The notes beneath the pieces were generated by a model, which saw only the letters and a program-made list of their open reading frames with translations, was not told where the DNA came from and did not search any database. Position numbers and translations under genes: made by a program. Below are positions 1 to 9,479 of a stretch of DNA of 64,000 nt, one piece after another. Positions within the stretch are counted from its first letter, which is position 1, and every line of letters begins with the position of its first letter. Origin of the DNA: Bacillus sp. FJAT-49736 (GTDB lineage Bacteria > Bacillota > Bacilli > Bacillales > Bacillaceae_C); assembly GCF_018343615.1 (NCBI RefSeq), contig NZ_JAGYPI010000002.1, positions 205,562-269,561 on the forward strand, given 5' to 3'.

Positions 1-990
1 TAGTGGATGATTCTCCTCTGTAATAGTAGGATTGGTCTCTAAAACTCCCATCTTCTCTACGACAATATTCATTTGAGGATCCTCAGCTTGCAGTTCATCA
101 ATCATCGTTTGTATTCTCTGTAAGATTAGTTCATTGGAATGCTCTGGAATAATTCTTAAGTCCACTTCTACCTCACAGCTTCCAGGAACTACATTTGCTT
201 TTGTTCCACCCTTAATTACACCGATATTAATAGTGGTGTATCTCATTCCAACAATAGATGATGGCTCGCTTTGAAGCTCCAATTGTAATCTCTCTATTCC
301 AGTTATAACCTTTGCCATTTTTTCTATTGCATTAATCCCCTGCCATTTAAACCCTGAATGAGCTGGCTTACCGTGTGATATTATGCGAATTTGTGTGGCT
401 CCAGCCATTGCTCTAATAATTTCCTGACTGTAACCCTCTACTAGTGCAAAATCTCCTCTGAGCAATTTTTCCTGAAGCAAATAACCAGCTCCAAGCTCTC
501 CCCCTGTTTCTTCATCACATGTAGCCGCAATAATGATATCTCCATCTAGAGGAATATCAGCCTGCTTCAAAGCTAGCACCGCACCAATATATGCTGCCAA
601 TCTTCCTTTCGAATCCGTAGCCCCTCTACCGTATATTTTCCCATCTACCACCAATCCTGCAAAAGGTGGATGAGTCCATTTAGTTGGGTTATCTTCTGGA
701 ACAGTGTCAAGATGAGCATTTAATATGAGAGACCGACCTTTTCCACTTCCTTTTAACGTTGCAATTACATTTTTTCGTGCTGTGGTTAGATTTTTTTTAT
801 TACTAACGGAAGCTGGAACTTCTACAACCTCAACATGGAAGCCATATTCATTCAGCTTTTCTTCTAAAAATCCACTGATTTCCTGATAGTTTCCCGGAGG
901 ATTCACACTAGGAATTTGAATCATCTTCTGCAAAAGTAGAATTATTTCATTTCGCAACCTATCTACCGACTCCACAATCATTTTTTGCAT
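1..990 (-). CDS. M20-family metallopeptidase/deacylase (ArgE/DapE-like), 3' end outside window
   Basis: This is the first 330 codons of a minus-strand gene that runs off the window edge. The translation shows the M20 layout: an LNAHLDTVP metal-binding His-Asp motif near residue 90, a GRGATDSKG block, and the CDEETGGELG acidic pair near residue 158. Family members are cytosolic zinc or cobalt hydrolases that remove acyl or amino-acid groups (acetylornithine, succinyl-diaminopimelate, small peptides). Substrate cannot be read from the sequence. The ATG at 990 is preceded by a strong GGAGAAAGGAG ribosome site. A sigma-54 promoter lies about 35-50 bp upstream and the activator gene for that sigma factor is next upstream, so expression is probably inducible. 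Confidence 0.9.
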   Translation of the reverse strand, partial: MQKMIVESVDRLRNEIILLLQKMIQIPSVNPPGNYQEISGFLEEKLNEYGFHVEVVEVPASVSNKKNLTTARKNVIATLKGSGKGRSLILNAHLDTVPEDNPTKWTHPPFAGLVVDGKIYGRGATDSKGRLAAYIGAVLALKQADIPLDGDIIIAATCDEETGGELGAGYLLQEKLLRGDFALVEGYSQEIIRAMAGATQIRIISHGKPAHSGFKWQGINAIEKMAKVITGIERLQLELQSEPSSIVGMRYTTINIGVIKGGTKANVVPGSCEVEVDLRIIPEHSNELILQRIQTMIDELQAEDPQMNIVVEKMGVLETNPTITEENHPL

Positions 991-1020
991 TCTTAACTCT
1001 CTCCTTTCTCCTACCCAATA

Positions 1021-1043
1021 TATAGCAAGAAACATGCCAACAT
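1021..1043 (-). promoter_or_regulatory. Sigma-54 (SigL) -24/-12 promoter of the M20 peptidase gene
   Basis: Read on the minus strand the site is TTGGCATG-TTTC-TTGCT. The invariant GG (1037-1038) and GC (1025-1026) are separated by exactly 10 bp, as sigma-54 holoenzyme requires. Transcription would start near 1013, about 23 bp before the peptidase start codon. It lies between the terminator of the sigma-54 activator gene and the peptidase. Confidence 0.88.
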
Positions 1044-1091
1044 TTGATCCTAATAAAAATCAAGATTGAACGGGAAATGTAGCGTTAAGAT

Positions 1092-1140
1092 AAAAAAATT
1101 AGATTGAATTAGGTTCTATTAAAAAACCTAATTCAATCTA
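1092..1140 (-). terminator. Intrinsic terminator of the sigma-54 activator gene
   Basis: A perfect 16-bp stem (1100-1115 paired with 1125-1140) is followed on the minus strand by seven T residues (1092-1098). The stem includes the stop codon of the regulator at 1128-1130, so the hairpin overlaps the end of the coding sequence. It separates regulator transcription from the sigma-54 promoter just downstream. Confidence 0.9.
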
Positions 1141-3158
1141 TAATTCGAAAGAGCATTCAGAGTTTCTAACCCCAAACTCGTTATCCAACTGCCTTGCCTT
1201 GTCGTACCAATTTCAACTAAATGATATTTCTTAAGGATAGACATGCGACTTTTTATTTGTTGTGCAGAAAGGGATGGAATTTGTTCATTTTTAAAATACT
1301 CTTCTATAGCGTTACGCCCTGTTTTCAAATTATTTTCTTTAGCAAACTGCAAATAGGATAGTATCCATTTGAATTCAGATAAACTCCCTTCCGATTCTAG
1401 ATGAGTCACGATGGAATCTTGTCCCTTTTGCATTGGATTCAAAAACTTATTTGGTAGATCATGCACTTCAACTGTATCGTCTCTAATAATGGCAGATAAA
1501 TAATATACTGTATTTTCTAGCTCTCTTATATTTCCCGGCCATGAATAGGATAATAAATATTCCTTGACCTCCTTCGACAGGAAGATAGCCTTCGGTGTTT
1601 GCTTAGAGAAAAAATATTCTACCAACGGTAATATATCTTCTTTTCTTTCTCTTAATGGAGGTATTTGCAATGGTAAGACATTCAGTCTGTAGTATAAATC
1701 CTCTCGGAATCTACCTTCTTCTACTAGCTTAAACAAATCCTTATTAGTGGCTGCAATAATCCGAACATTGACCGGTATTAATTGTGTCCCCCCAACACGC
1801 AGTATCTGCTTTTCCTGCAATACTCTAAGAAGTGAAGCTTGAATGGATGGTGGTGCATCGCCTATTTCATCTAAAAAAATCGTCCCGTTATGGGCTAGTT
1901 CAAAGAAACCAGGTTTTCCGCCTTTTTTCGCACCAGTAAAGGCACCATCTTCATAGCCAAATAGTTCACTTTCAGCCAAAGATTCCGGTAGCCCAGCAAA
2001 ATTAATCGGAACAAAGGGCTGATTTCTTCTATTGGAAACATGATGAAGTGAATGGGCAAAGATTTCTTTCCCCGTTCCATTTTCCCCACTAATAAGCACA
2101 GGCTGGTCAAACTGCCCCAACTTTTTCGCTTTCTCGATAGTTTCCTTTAATAGATGTGAATGTCCTATTAGATCCGTGAACTGATACTTAGATACGAATC
2201 CGGGAGTATGAATTTTTTTCCTAATCGCCATTTCCGTTTGTTGTATATTCTTTATTTCACGAAATACTATTATCATCCCCTGTTCTCCATCTAATAAAGT
2301 AATAGAAATGGGCTGAACGATAAGACGAAATTGGTTTATATTGAAAAAAAGTGGTTCTTTATTATGATAAATATCAAGTGAAGGAAAAATATCCGAGAAA
2401 TTCTTGCCAACGATAGAGCTTGGATTTGATTCTTTTTTCAAAAATCCTAACAACGCTTTATTCACTTGAATAATAATGTTATGGGAATTAATTGTTACGA
2501 TCCCTTCCTGGGTAGCATTGATTATGGCATCTACTTGTTGGTATACATTTCTTATTTGGTTAATCGATTGAGATAAATTAATATTTAACCGGACAATCTC
2601 ATCCATATTGGTTGCTTTGTATACCCTATGTGTATTAATTGGTAATTGAAGATGAACTGCCATGTCAATAATCGCTGAGAAATCTAATGGACGCATTCCA
2701 ATTTCAATGATATTTTTAAATCTTTTTGCGTTTATTAATTTCACATCATGAGTGACTACAGTTGTTATATTTTGATCTATATCCACTTCATCCTTTGGGT
2801 AAGGCAACATCTTTAAACGTATTCCAAAGCCCTGCAACATCTCAAGAGATTCTAGAGTGGCTTCATATGTATTATTTGCAATGTAACAATAAGAATCCGC
2901 AGGAAGCTGTAACAGTTTTTCTATAACATCTGTATTAATCGTTCGCTTCGCCAGTAATTTCTTTTTACTTGGAATATCCTCGAATGTCTCATGCTTGTAC
3001 GTCGCAATTACAAAGTCAAATTCATTAGGTTGACAAGACAAAGTATACTTTTCTATTAATATCAATTTATTAAATAAATCCAGAAGCTGCTTTCTTATTA
3101 AAAAATACGTTTCATCACTTTTGGTAATTAGTAAAATCTTTTTTATAATGGGAATCAC
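1128..3158 (-). CDS. Sigma-54-dependent enhancer-binding regulator (PrpR_N-like sensor, PAS, AAA+, winged-helix-like C-terminus)
   Basis: Activator of RNA polymerase-sigma-54. Residues 1-190 resemble the PrpR-type N-terminal sensor, about 205-300 form a PAS domain, and about 325-560 form the AAA+ core with Walker A (GENGTGKE), the sigma-54 contact loop GAFTGA, Walker B (TIFLDEIGD) and an arginine-finger region. The C-terminal 110 residues (about 565-676) do not show the usual Fis-type helix-turn-helix. They look like a winged-helix module ending in an ILKKYHLVEIG/GSW wing. The nearest sigma-54 promoter drives the adjacent M20 peptidase, its likely target. The start is unsure: the GTG at 3158 sits almost on the AAGGGG ribosome site, and 8 nt after that site lies an ATT codon (3149), possibly a rare start. 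Confidence 0.9.
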   Translation of the reverse strand: MIPIIKKILLITKSDETYFLIRKQLLDLFNKLILIEKYTLSCQPNEFDFVIATYKHETFEDIPSKKKLLAKRTINTDVIEKLLQLPADSYCYIANNTYEATLESLEMLQGFGIRLKMLPYPKDEVDIDQNITTVVTHDVKLINAKRFKNIIEIGMRPLDFSAIIDMAVHLQLPINTHRVYKATNMDEIVRLNINLSQSINQIRNVYQQVDAIINATQEGIVTINSHNIIIQVNKALLGFLKKESNPSSIVGKNFSDIFPSLDIYHNKEPLFFNINQFRLIVQPISITLLDGEQGMIIVFREIKNIQQTEMAIRKKIHTPGFVSKYQFTDLIGHSHLLKETIEKAKKLGQFDQPVLISGENGTGKEIFAHSLHHVSNRRNQPFVPINFAGLPESLAESELFGYEDGAFTGAKKGGKPGFFELAHNGTIFLDEIGDAPPSIQASLLRVLQEKQILRVGGTQLIPVNVRIIAATNKDLFKLVEEGRFREDLYYRLNVLPLQIPPLRERKEDILPLVEYFFSKQTPKAIFLSKEVKEYLLSYSWPGNIRELENTVYYLSAIIRDDTVEVHDLPNKFLNPMQKGQDSIVTHLESEGSLSEFKWILSYLQFAKENNLKTGRNAIEEYFKNEQIPSLSAQQIKSRMSILKKYHLVEIGTTRQGSWITSLGLETLNALSNYRLN

Positions 3159-3454
3159 CCCTTCAAAATGAGATCTTTTTTAAATTATACCAATATTCCA
3201 ACACCGATTTTTATTTTTTTATTTGGATTAGATATGAAGAAAGATTCTCTTTTTCAACTTTTCGCCAATATTCATAACCATCATCTCCATAATTGCAGGG
3301 AAAATCTAGCAAGGATTCAAGGAAGTCTGTTCTTTCACATAACTGCCCCATTAGTAAATAAATTTCAACTTTAACTACCTGGAGCTTGCAATTCAAATTA
3401 AAATACGACCCTTCACTTAAAGGGTCGCACACCATTGTCGTATTGGGCAATACC
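3159..3454. other. Gene-poor gap with weak ORF and terminator
   Basis: Between the P-loop gene and the sigma-54 activator. It holds the P-loop gene terminator (3406-3427). A minus-strand reading frame of 79 codons starts from TTG at 3450, runs through that hairpin and ends at 3211. The frame has no convincing ribosome site and no recognised similarity, so I treat it as non-coding or a gene remnant. Confidence 0.4.
3406..3427 (-). terminator. Probable terminator of the P-loop protein gene
   Basis: Stem CGACCCT / AGGGTCG with an 8-base loop, followed on the minus strand by TATTTTAATTTG. It lies 28 bp past the stop codon of the gene at 3455-4306. Confidence 0.65.
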
Positions 3455-4306
3455 TTATTCCAGAACCTTTAATAAATGCAATTTTTCCATTATCATGGTC
3501 CTATATTTAGCAGCTTCATATTGAGAATTATTGATTCTTGTCTTTGTTATGTTTAGCTTATCAAATATTTCGCTTTCCAATTCTCTTCTTGCTTCTAACA
3601 CATTAATTGTTCCGTCTATATCGCTATACCCATTCATTTTTCCAAATCCTTGATTTGTATAATACTCTATAAATCCAGCAGACCATTCCTTCGCTCTTTC
3701 ATGAACAGCTTTTCTGAATGAGTATTCCAAATCATCTTGCTCTATATAAAACAATATTGGATTTAATTTTTCAATGATCCCCGCTAATGCATCTACATAA
3801 CTTACAACTCTCTCTTTTTGCACACCATATTTAATCATTCCGACGGTTACTGGATTTTGTATGAAGCAACATTCAAAAATATACATTTTATTTTCATTGC
3901 TTGCTTTTTGGACGAAACCCTTCCACTTTTCCGTTATTAATTCCATATTCTTTTCTAGTGATAATTCATAAATATCATTTTGATAAATGGTATTTAATAA
4001 ATGGTCAGGAAAATCTGAGCTGTATTCATTTATTATTTTTCGATATGGTAATAAATAATCGTTTCCTATCTTCATAACTCTATCATTCATTACTTCTCTA
4101 AATTTACCACTATTCGCAAGCAACCTATCGAATTCACTTTTATCAAAACAAGATACCCCTTCATAATCAGCAGGGTGGTCTAGATTACCTTCCAGAATTA
4201 ACTCAACATCGATATTTTTTTCAACGAGAATATCGTAGAGTAAGTTTGCAGTGGTAGACTTCCCAAACCCAGGTAGTCCTTCTACTATTATTAATTTTGT
4301 ATCCAA
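3455..4306 (-). CDS. P-loop NTPase / nucleotide-kinase-like protein of unknown function
   Basis: A 283-residue soluble protein that opens with a Walker A loop, GLPGFGKST, at residues 10-18 after a hydrophobic beta strand (LIIVEG). This arrangement is typical of small-molecule kinases and P-loop ATPases. A CSF/ECCF-containing segment around residue 165 (YIFECCFIQNP) occupies the position expected for the second core strand. I cannot name the substrate. Translation most likely starts at TTG 4306, about a dozen bases after AAAGGGGA. It is a single gene with its own terminators on both sides. Confidence 0.7.
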   Translation of the reverse strand: MDTKLIIVEGLPGFGKSTTANLLYDILVEKNIDVELILEGNLDHPADYEGVSCFDKSEFDRLLANSGKFREVMNDRVMKIGNDYLLPYRKIINEYSSDFPDHLLNTIYQNDIYELSLEKNMELITEKWKGFVQKASNENKMYIFECCFIQNPVTVGMIKYGVQKERVVSYVDALAGIIEKLNPILFYIEQDDLEYSFRKAVHERAKEWSAGFIEYYTNQGFGKMNGYSDIDGTINVLEARRELESEIFDKLNITKTRINNSQYEAAKYRTMIMEKLHLLKVLE

Positions 4307-4468
4307 AAAAATGGTCCCCTTTCTAAGACAAAATAAAAGGTATTAAATAAAGAATAAATTTTCCACTGCACTCACACCTAATGCTCATTATTAGGGTAAT
4401 TCTACTCTTTTGTATAATATTCCTTCTTTCACTAATCTCCTCCTGACTTACACTACAGAAATAAAAAA

Positions 4469-4500
4469 AGCAGTTCCATTCATCTGCGAATAGAACTGCT
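4469..4500 (-). terminator. Terminator of the SH3/glucosaminidase gene
   Basis: AGCAGTTC / GAACTGCT stem with a run of seven T on the minus strand, 57 bp after the stop codon of the gene ending at 4558. Confidence 0.85.
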
Positions 4501-4557
4501 CCTTAAAAAGTTTTGTACTTGATTCATTCATGGAACAATGGCACGGTTTATTATTTT

Positions 4558-7002
4558 CTACTTTGTCTTTTGAAGCTCCTGAACAACATACTTCGAACTT
4601 ACCCAGCCGGTGGTTCCGTCCGGAAGGTAAATTTGATACCAGGACTTGGAAGCATCCATCGTCAGTGTTCCATCCGCTTTCACAACAACGGACACATAAT
4701 CATTCATATTTAAAATCTTCACAATGTTATTAACGCTGCTATCCGGGTCCTTTCTAACATTTAAGGAATCGGTTGTTCGGAATAGATTTTTAACCGTCAT
4801 ATAGTTGTTGTATTGCACAAAATTAATAGCACTTGTCCAATAAATATTGCTTCCTACTTGCAGCTTTACCCAATAATCATTTGTTTTTTCAAGAAATGTA
4901 AAAGAAGTCCCTTTTTTCAGTGTTGAAACGGTACTAGTACCGCCCTTTGTGCTTTTTAATGCTAAGTCTGCATTAGCAACTGCTTGTACATTCAAAGGTA
5001 ATACATCACTATAATTAGGTATGGTCGCAGCTACTGGTTGAGAAGTATCTGCTTTCGCCTGACTATAATATTTTTTATCATATGGAAGAATGTTTTGCAT
5101 GATATTAGCGATTGCCTTGCCCCAATTAGGATCGCTGGCATAGTAGAAATTCATTCCTTCGCTATTTGCATCAATTCTTGTATTATCCATTGTTTTAGTA
5201 GAAAAACCAAGATAGGCTCCGTTATATTTCCAATTATTCGGATTTAGATACGTTGTTTTTATTTGACTGGCAATATAGTCGATACACATGTCGACCGATG
5301 GAAAACGATATGATGCAAAAAATGGCGTAATATCATAAGACCCGAAGCCAAATAAATTATTTTTTCCTAAAGCAATGGCGGATGTTCCAAATGCACTTTC
5401 ATGTATCGCGTGTGCAGCTAAATAGAGAGGATTCACACCATATTTCTTACCTGCATCTAGAAATGCCTGTCCTTTTCCGGTTAACACACTTGCTTTACCT
5501 TTAGCATTAACGTAACTGGCAATGTAATCATTAATTTGTTTGGCCGTTACCGGTGATGTAGTTCGTAAATCAATAAACTGATAGCTATCTCTACTCGTAA
5601 CTGGATCACCTGTCTTTACTTGCATAACCGCAGAGACGGGAACATATCCTGTTTTCCCACTATAAGTTACTTTGTACCATCCATTAGCCGCTTTCGCAGT
5701 TGCCACAACCAGCTTTGAATTTGGAATAGATGCTACAATTCCAGACGCACTGTCTGGTAATTGATTTAAATTTACACTTAATTTTGTTACATAAGTAACG
5801 GAATCTAAGTTAGTTTCATTAGGTGACTGATAGGAAGTCAGATTCGCACTGTTCACATACCCAGAGGTTCCATTGTTATTTACGAAATACCAATCGCCAA
5901 TTTTCTTTGTTACTGTGACGATATCTCCTGATTGTAATTCTCCAACACTATTAAAATCCAATCCAAAGGATTCTTGTAGAGAAGTATTCGTGGATACCGT
6001 CATGAGACTTGCTGGATTCATATTAGTAACGGTGCTAACTGTGACGTCATTGCTATTAACATATAGCGTTTTGTCTTGATAAGTAATTCGATACCATGTT
6101 TCACCACTTTTAGTGATAACCATTTGATTGGAGCTAAATCCGTTATTCCCTCCTACGGTGAAATCGGTTGGATCATTTGTATTTGGAGTAGAATACAACA
6201 TAGTTGTATCATTCGTAAAATAATATGCTATTGCTGTGTCTATATATTGATCTTCCTTAAAAAGAGAGAAATCCTTTACATTGAAATATCCAGTCTTGCC
6301 TTTGTAGCTCGCCGCATACCAATCCCCTATATATTTAGTGGAGGATACTATTTCTCCGGCTGGAATTTTAATCAGCTGACCTTGGTCTGCTCCATAGGAC
6401 TGATACAAATACGTATCTTTTTTGGCCTGATATTTCGCTGTTTTGATTGTTTTAAAAGATTGAGAGACTACATTACTGCTAAGTACATATACTGTTTTTC
6501 CTTTATAAGTAATACGGTACCAGGTTTGCCCAGTACTGTTCACAATTTTTTGGGTGGAATAAAAACCATTATTAGCAGAAATCGTATATGATTCTTTATT
6601 CTTTAAATCTGGTGTTGGATATAGCTTTGTCTTAGCTTTTGTAAAATAATAATTTTTGATGGAAGCATATTGATAGTATTCCTTTAAATATTTGGAAGAG
6701 GACCATCCAGTCTTGCTAATCGTTTTACTTCCTGACTTATAGGTATACGTCGCTTTATACCATGTTGAATTCTTCCCTGTTACCGTGACGATTTTACTTT
6801 TTGGTATGGTTAGGATCGGTTTATATTTCGTACCGGCACCGCTTCGTAGTAAAAGATTATCTGTTGTTTGGAAACGTACATTATTTATTTTTATAACCGT
6901 GCTAGCTTCTGCCTTTCCAATACCTAAGGTTCCAAAAGACATGAAGGTAGAACCAGTGCAAATACCAGCAGATAAAATGAGGGCTTTACTGAATTTTTTC
7001 AT
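4558..7002 (-). CDS. Secreted N-acetylglucosaminidase (autolysin) flanked by SH3b repeats
   Basis: An 814-residue exported cell-wall hydrolase. Residues 1-33 are a signal peptide ending near KAEA. About 40-460 hold six bacterial SH3-type repeats (signatures WYKATY, WYRITY, WYAASY, GYVNS, TGYVPVSAV). About 480-650 form the glucosaminidase domain, with the putative catalytic Glu in AAHAIHESAFGTS and the NNLFGFGSYD motif. Two further SH3 modules (about 672-735 and 745-808) close the protein, the last with the classic SLNVRKDP start. The LytD-type fold cleaves GlcNAc-MurNAc glycan, and the SH3 modules bind the wall. Start ATG 7002 follows AAAGGGATAGGA. Confidence 0.88.
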   Translation of the reverse strand: MKKFSKALILSAGICTGSTFMSFGTLGIGKAEASTVIKINNVRFQTTDNLLLRSGAGTKYKPILTIPKSKIVTVTGKNSTWYKATYTYKSGSKTISKTGWSSSKYLKEYYQYASIKNYYFTKAKTKLYPTPDLKNKESYTISANNGFYSTQKIVNSTGQTWYRITYKGKTVYVLSSNVVSQSFKTIKTAKYQAKKDTYLYQSYGADQGQLIKIPAGEIVSSTKYIGDWYAASYKGKTGYFNVKDFSLFKEDQYIDTAIAYYFTNDTTMLYSTPNTNDPTDFTVGGNNGFSSNQMVITKSGETWYRITYQDKTLYVNSNDVTVSTVTNMNPASLMTVSTNTSLQESFGLDFNSVGELQSGDIVTVTKKIGDWYFVNNNGTSGYVNSANLTSYQSPNETNLDSVTYVTKLSVNLNQLPDSASGIVASIPNSKLVVATAKAANGWYKVTYSGKTGYVPVSAVMQVKTGDPVTSRDSYQFIDLRTTSPVTAKQINDYIASYVNAKGKASVLTGKGQAFLDAGKKYGVNPLYLAAHAIHESAFGTSAIALGKNNLFGFGSYDITPFFASYRFPSVDMCIDYIASQIKTTYLNPNNWKYNGAYLGFSTKTMDNTRIDANSEGMNFYYASDPNWGKAIANIMQNILPYDKKYYSQAKADTSQPVAATIPNYSDVLPLNVQAVANADLALKSTKGGTSTVSTLKKGTSFTFLEKTNDYWVKLQVGSNIYWTSAINFVQYNNYMTVKNLFRTTDSLNVRKDPDSSVNNIVKILNMNDYVSVVVKADGTLTMDASKSWYQIYLPDGTTGWVSSKYVVQELQKTK

Positions 7003-7179
7003 AGATTATGATTCCTATCCCTTTCTAGTTTTCAATCAATCTATCTCTATTATAATGGAAGTTTTTCTTTTTTTATCGGTAAATTTTAAAGAAAATTTTA
7101 GCAAAATAAAAAACTTTTCCGCATTACTCGAAAAAGTTTTACTGATCCTTTATTGGATTGGAGTGTATCATTTTCTCTT

Positions 7180-7575
7180 TCAACTATAAATTACGATAAG
7201 TAAGCCAGATAAAAAGTTAACTGCAGACAAGGGAGTCATAACCATTCTCTCTTTATTACTCTTTGAAGCAAGATTCCCTAATGTATTTATTCCCATAAAA
7301 ATCGTGATGATGATTATCAAAACATCTGTGGGCAAATGGAATTTCACAGGAAGAACATTAACATGGATCAAAAAAATACTTGTAAATAGCATAAGTAATA
7401 TTGCTGAAGTGAAGCTCATGATTCGCATTTTCTTTGGCAGGATACCTTGATATTTACCACCCCAACTATATTCTGCCAAAGGGAAACCTAAAAAAAGCAG
7501 GATTTGAAAAACAGCAATGCCGCTGTTTATGACTGCAATGATGAATGCAACTATTTGGATCCACGATTCCTTCAT
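7180..7575 (-). CDS. Small integral membrane protein, unknown function
   Basis: 131 residues with four hydrophobic helices (about 7-31, 50-72, 80-98 and 113-130) joined by short charged loops such as GGKYQGILPKKMR and KSNKERM. The start ATG at 7575 has a strong AGGAAAGGTGATGGG leader. No family signature is recognisable, and it stands alone with no obvious operon partner. Confidence 0.7.
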   Translation of the reverse strand: MKESWIQIVAFIIAVINSGIAVFQILLFLGFPLAEYSWGGKYQGILPKKMRIMSFTSAILLMLFTSIFLIHVNVLPVKFHLPTDVLIIIITIFMGINTLGNLASKSNKERMVMTPLSAVNFLSGLLIVIYS

Positions 7576-8264
7576 TTCCCATCACCTTTCCTATCAAAAT
7601 GTTTACTTTTTGGTAGAACTGTAACTTACTAATAATAAATACAAAAATTCCTTTTCGATATACATTTCTATCCCCCAATAGATTAATAGTAAAAATAATG
7701 GAGAAAAAATAGGAGTGAATTTCCACTTAGTTATACAGAGCCAATGCCTATTACCATTTGCAAAGCACAAATCTTTAGGGATATGTCAATTTTTATTTCA
7801 TGCTAAATATAATCATTTTTGTGCATTATTGCTACCTAATAATTACTTTATTTTATTCGCAATTTTTAATGAGTAATTTAAATTGAATTATAATTTTCTA
7901 CAATAATTGCTCGAATTTGTAAGACAAATAACGGTAACCCATCTACGTACCTCCTACCATCAGCAACTAAGCATCTAATCCAAATTGGAAACATCACCAC
8001 GAATTTTTTATGTTTAGGAAATTCGAAAGTAAAAAGCCTAATTTCTCACCATTTTATTTGAGAAATTAGGCTTATTTGCTGCTCAAAAAAATATTTATAA
8101 ATATCTTGCTTTTTCTTCTAAAAAAATCTTCAAATATGTCAAATATCCGATACTCCTATTAATCCTTATCCGAAAATAATCATTACTATTAATTTCTTCA
8201 TTTAAATATAATGGAGAAAATATTCTAATTAATTTTCAAGTCAATTAACTACGAAAAATGGCAT
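7576..8264. other. AT-rich intergenic region without a supported gene
   Basis: About 690 bases. I see only a minus-strand terminator hairpin (8034-8073) and no reading frame with a credible ribosome site. An 86-codon minus-strand frame at 7466-7726 overlaps the start of the membrane-protein gene in another frame and is judged a shadow. Confidence 0.5.
8034..8073 (-). terminator. Intrinsic terminator-like hairpin downstream of minJ
   Basis: Arms AAGCCTAATTTCTC and GAGAAATTAGGCTT form a perfect 14-bp stem. On the minus strand it is followed by TTTTACTTT. It lies about 190 bp after the minJ stop, so it may end the minJ transcript or an untranslated extension of it. Confidence 0.7.
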
Positions 8265-9464
8265 TTAAGAAGCCTCTCCCGTCCCCCATTTTTTCTTTTC
8301 CTCAACCGTGATAATGCCAAGCTCATGATGATCCCCTTCATACAATGCTCCTTGTACAAAGCGGATTTGTTCATTCGTATCGAATACCTCAAGCTTGCAA
8401 TAAGCACGATTTTTCTGGAGAGCGCGATAAAACTCATCGGTGTTTCTCACTAGATGACCATTGCATTTATGAATGACTTCTCCCGTTTTAAGAGACAGTT
8501 TATCCGCAGGCGATCCCGGAATAACAGTAAGAATAATAAGCCCATTATCTCTTGGCGTAAAATAATACGGATTTGCTCCTTCACGTACACGATGACGATA
8601 GGATATAAAGCCTCTGGATATTATGGCAAATGCGGTACCAATAAGGGATAGAATCGAAATCCATAATCCGCCAGCTGCCATACATACTGTTACAATTCCG
8701 ATCCAAAGCACCTGTTTTCCTAGCTTTTTCACAGCTATTTGGGGCAACGTACTTTGTACCTGCTGCTGGAAGCCGATTATAAATGGAACTAAAATAAGTG
8801 AATAGGAGTGTGTTCCAAAGTCTAATGTCGGCCACCAGCTGAATGGTGCTGTTAATGGTCCGGCTGGAAGAAAGCAAAACATAGGAATCATCCAGATTCG
8901 CTTTGTTCGAAAGGCCCCAACCGTTAACCCGCGCCGGCTTTTTCGGTATTTCGGCGAGCTTTCCTTATATCCACCTCGTATCATTAAAATACCTTCTGCT
9001 ATTAACAGCAATCCTAGTAAAATCACCAATCCCGATAAGCTTGTCCATGAGGTGCTTTCAAACTTTCCAAAATAGGATAAGTGAATTTGAAAATGTTTGC
9101 TTATATAAATAACCAGGTAAGCTAGTCCGATTGTAAAGGCGGAGGAAATCAGCCTGAATCCACCAATAATCGTTAGGATGGCAAATGCGAGAAAAACCGT
9201 TGCCAGTATATCAAAGCTAACCGTAAATCCGGCAGCAATCGAAATGACAGACAAAATAATCCCGATGATCCAGCCTGATGAAAAAAGGTAACGCAGTTCC
9301 TGCAATGGCGGGTATACACTAATATGAAAATCCGCACGTTCTCTTTTCACACGCCAGAAGCCGACTAGTATTGCAACGATAACCGCAAAATACAAGCTCG
9401 GGTGCATAAAAATTTTTCCTATCCCTTTCAGCGCTTCCAATCCCCAATCCTGTGCCAACTTCAT
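8265..9464 (-). CDS. minJ: MinJ-type division topology protein (polytopic membrane protein with C-terminal PDZ)
   Basis: In B. subtilis MinJ bridges DivIVA and MinD and so places the Min system at poles and septa. This protein has the family layout and length (about 399 residues against roughly 397): an N-terminal helix, seven or so further membrane helices to about residue 280, and a PDZ domain from about 300 to 385 (GLIILTVIPGSPADKL, VIHKCNGHLVRN). The neighbour ctpB is also its neighbour in Bacillus. GTG 9467 and ATG 9464 are adjacent; ATG is preferred because AAAGGA then has 5-base spacing. An interspersed repeat lies about 105 bp upstream. Confidence 0.85.
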   Translation of the reverse strand: MKLAQDWGLEALKGIGKIFMHPSLYFAVIVAILVGFWRVKRERADFHISVYPPLQELRYLFSSGWIIGIILSVISIAAGFTVSFDILATVFLAFAILTIIGGFRLISSAFTIGLAYLVIYISKHFQIHLSYFGKFESTSWTSLSGLVILLGLLLIAEGILMIRGGYKESSPKYRKSRRGLTVGAFRTKRIWMIPMFCFLPAGPLTAPFSWWPTLDFGTHSYSLILVPFIIGFQQQVQSTLPQIAVKKLGKQVLWIGIVTVCMAAGGLWISILSLIGTAFAIISRGFISYRHRVREGANPYYFTPRDNGLIILTVIPGSPADKLSLKTGEVIHKCNGHLVRNTDEFYRALQKNRAYCKLEVFDTNEQIRFVQGALYEGDHHELGIITVEEKKKWGTGEAS

Positions 9465-9479
9465 CACCGTCCTTTATAA

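Noticed and set aside
3211-3450. 79-codon minus-strand frame from TTG
   Set aside because: It crosses the terminator of the preceding gene, lacks a good ribosome site and matches nothing known to me. It could be a gene remnant.
6076-6591. 171-codon plus-strand frame opposite the glucosaminidase gene
   Set aside because: Antisense to clear SH3 repeats, no ribosome site, rich in Ile/Cys as expected for a shadow frame.
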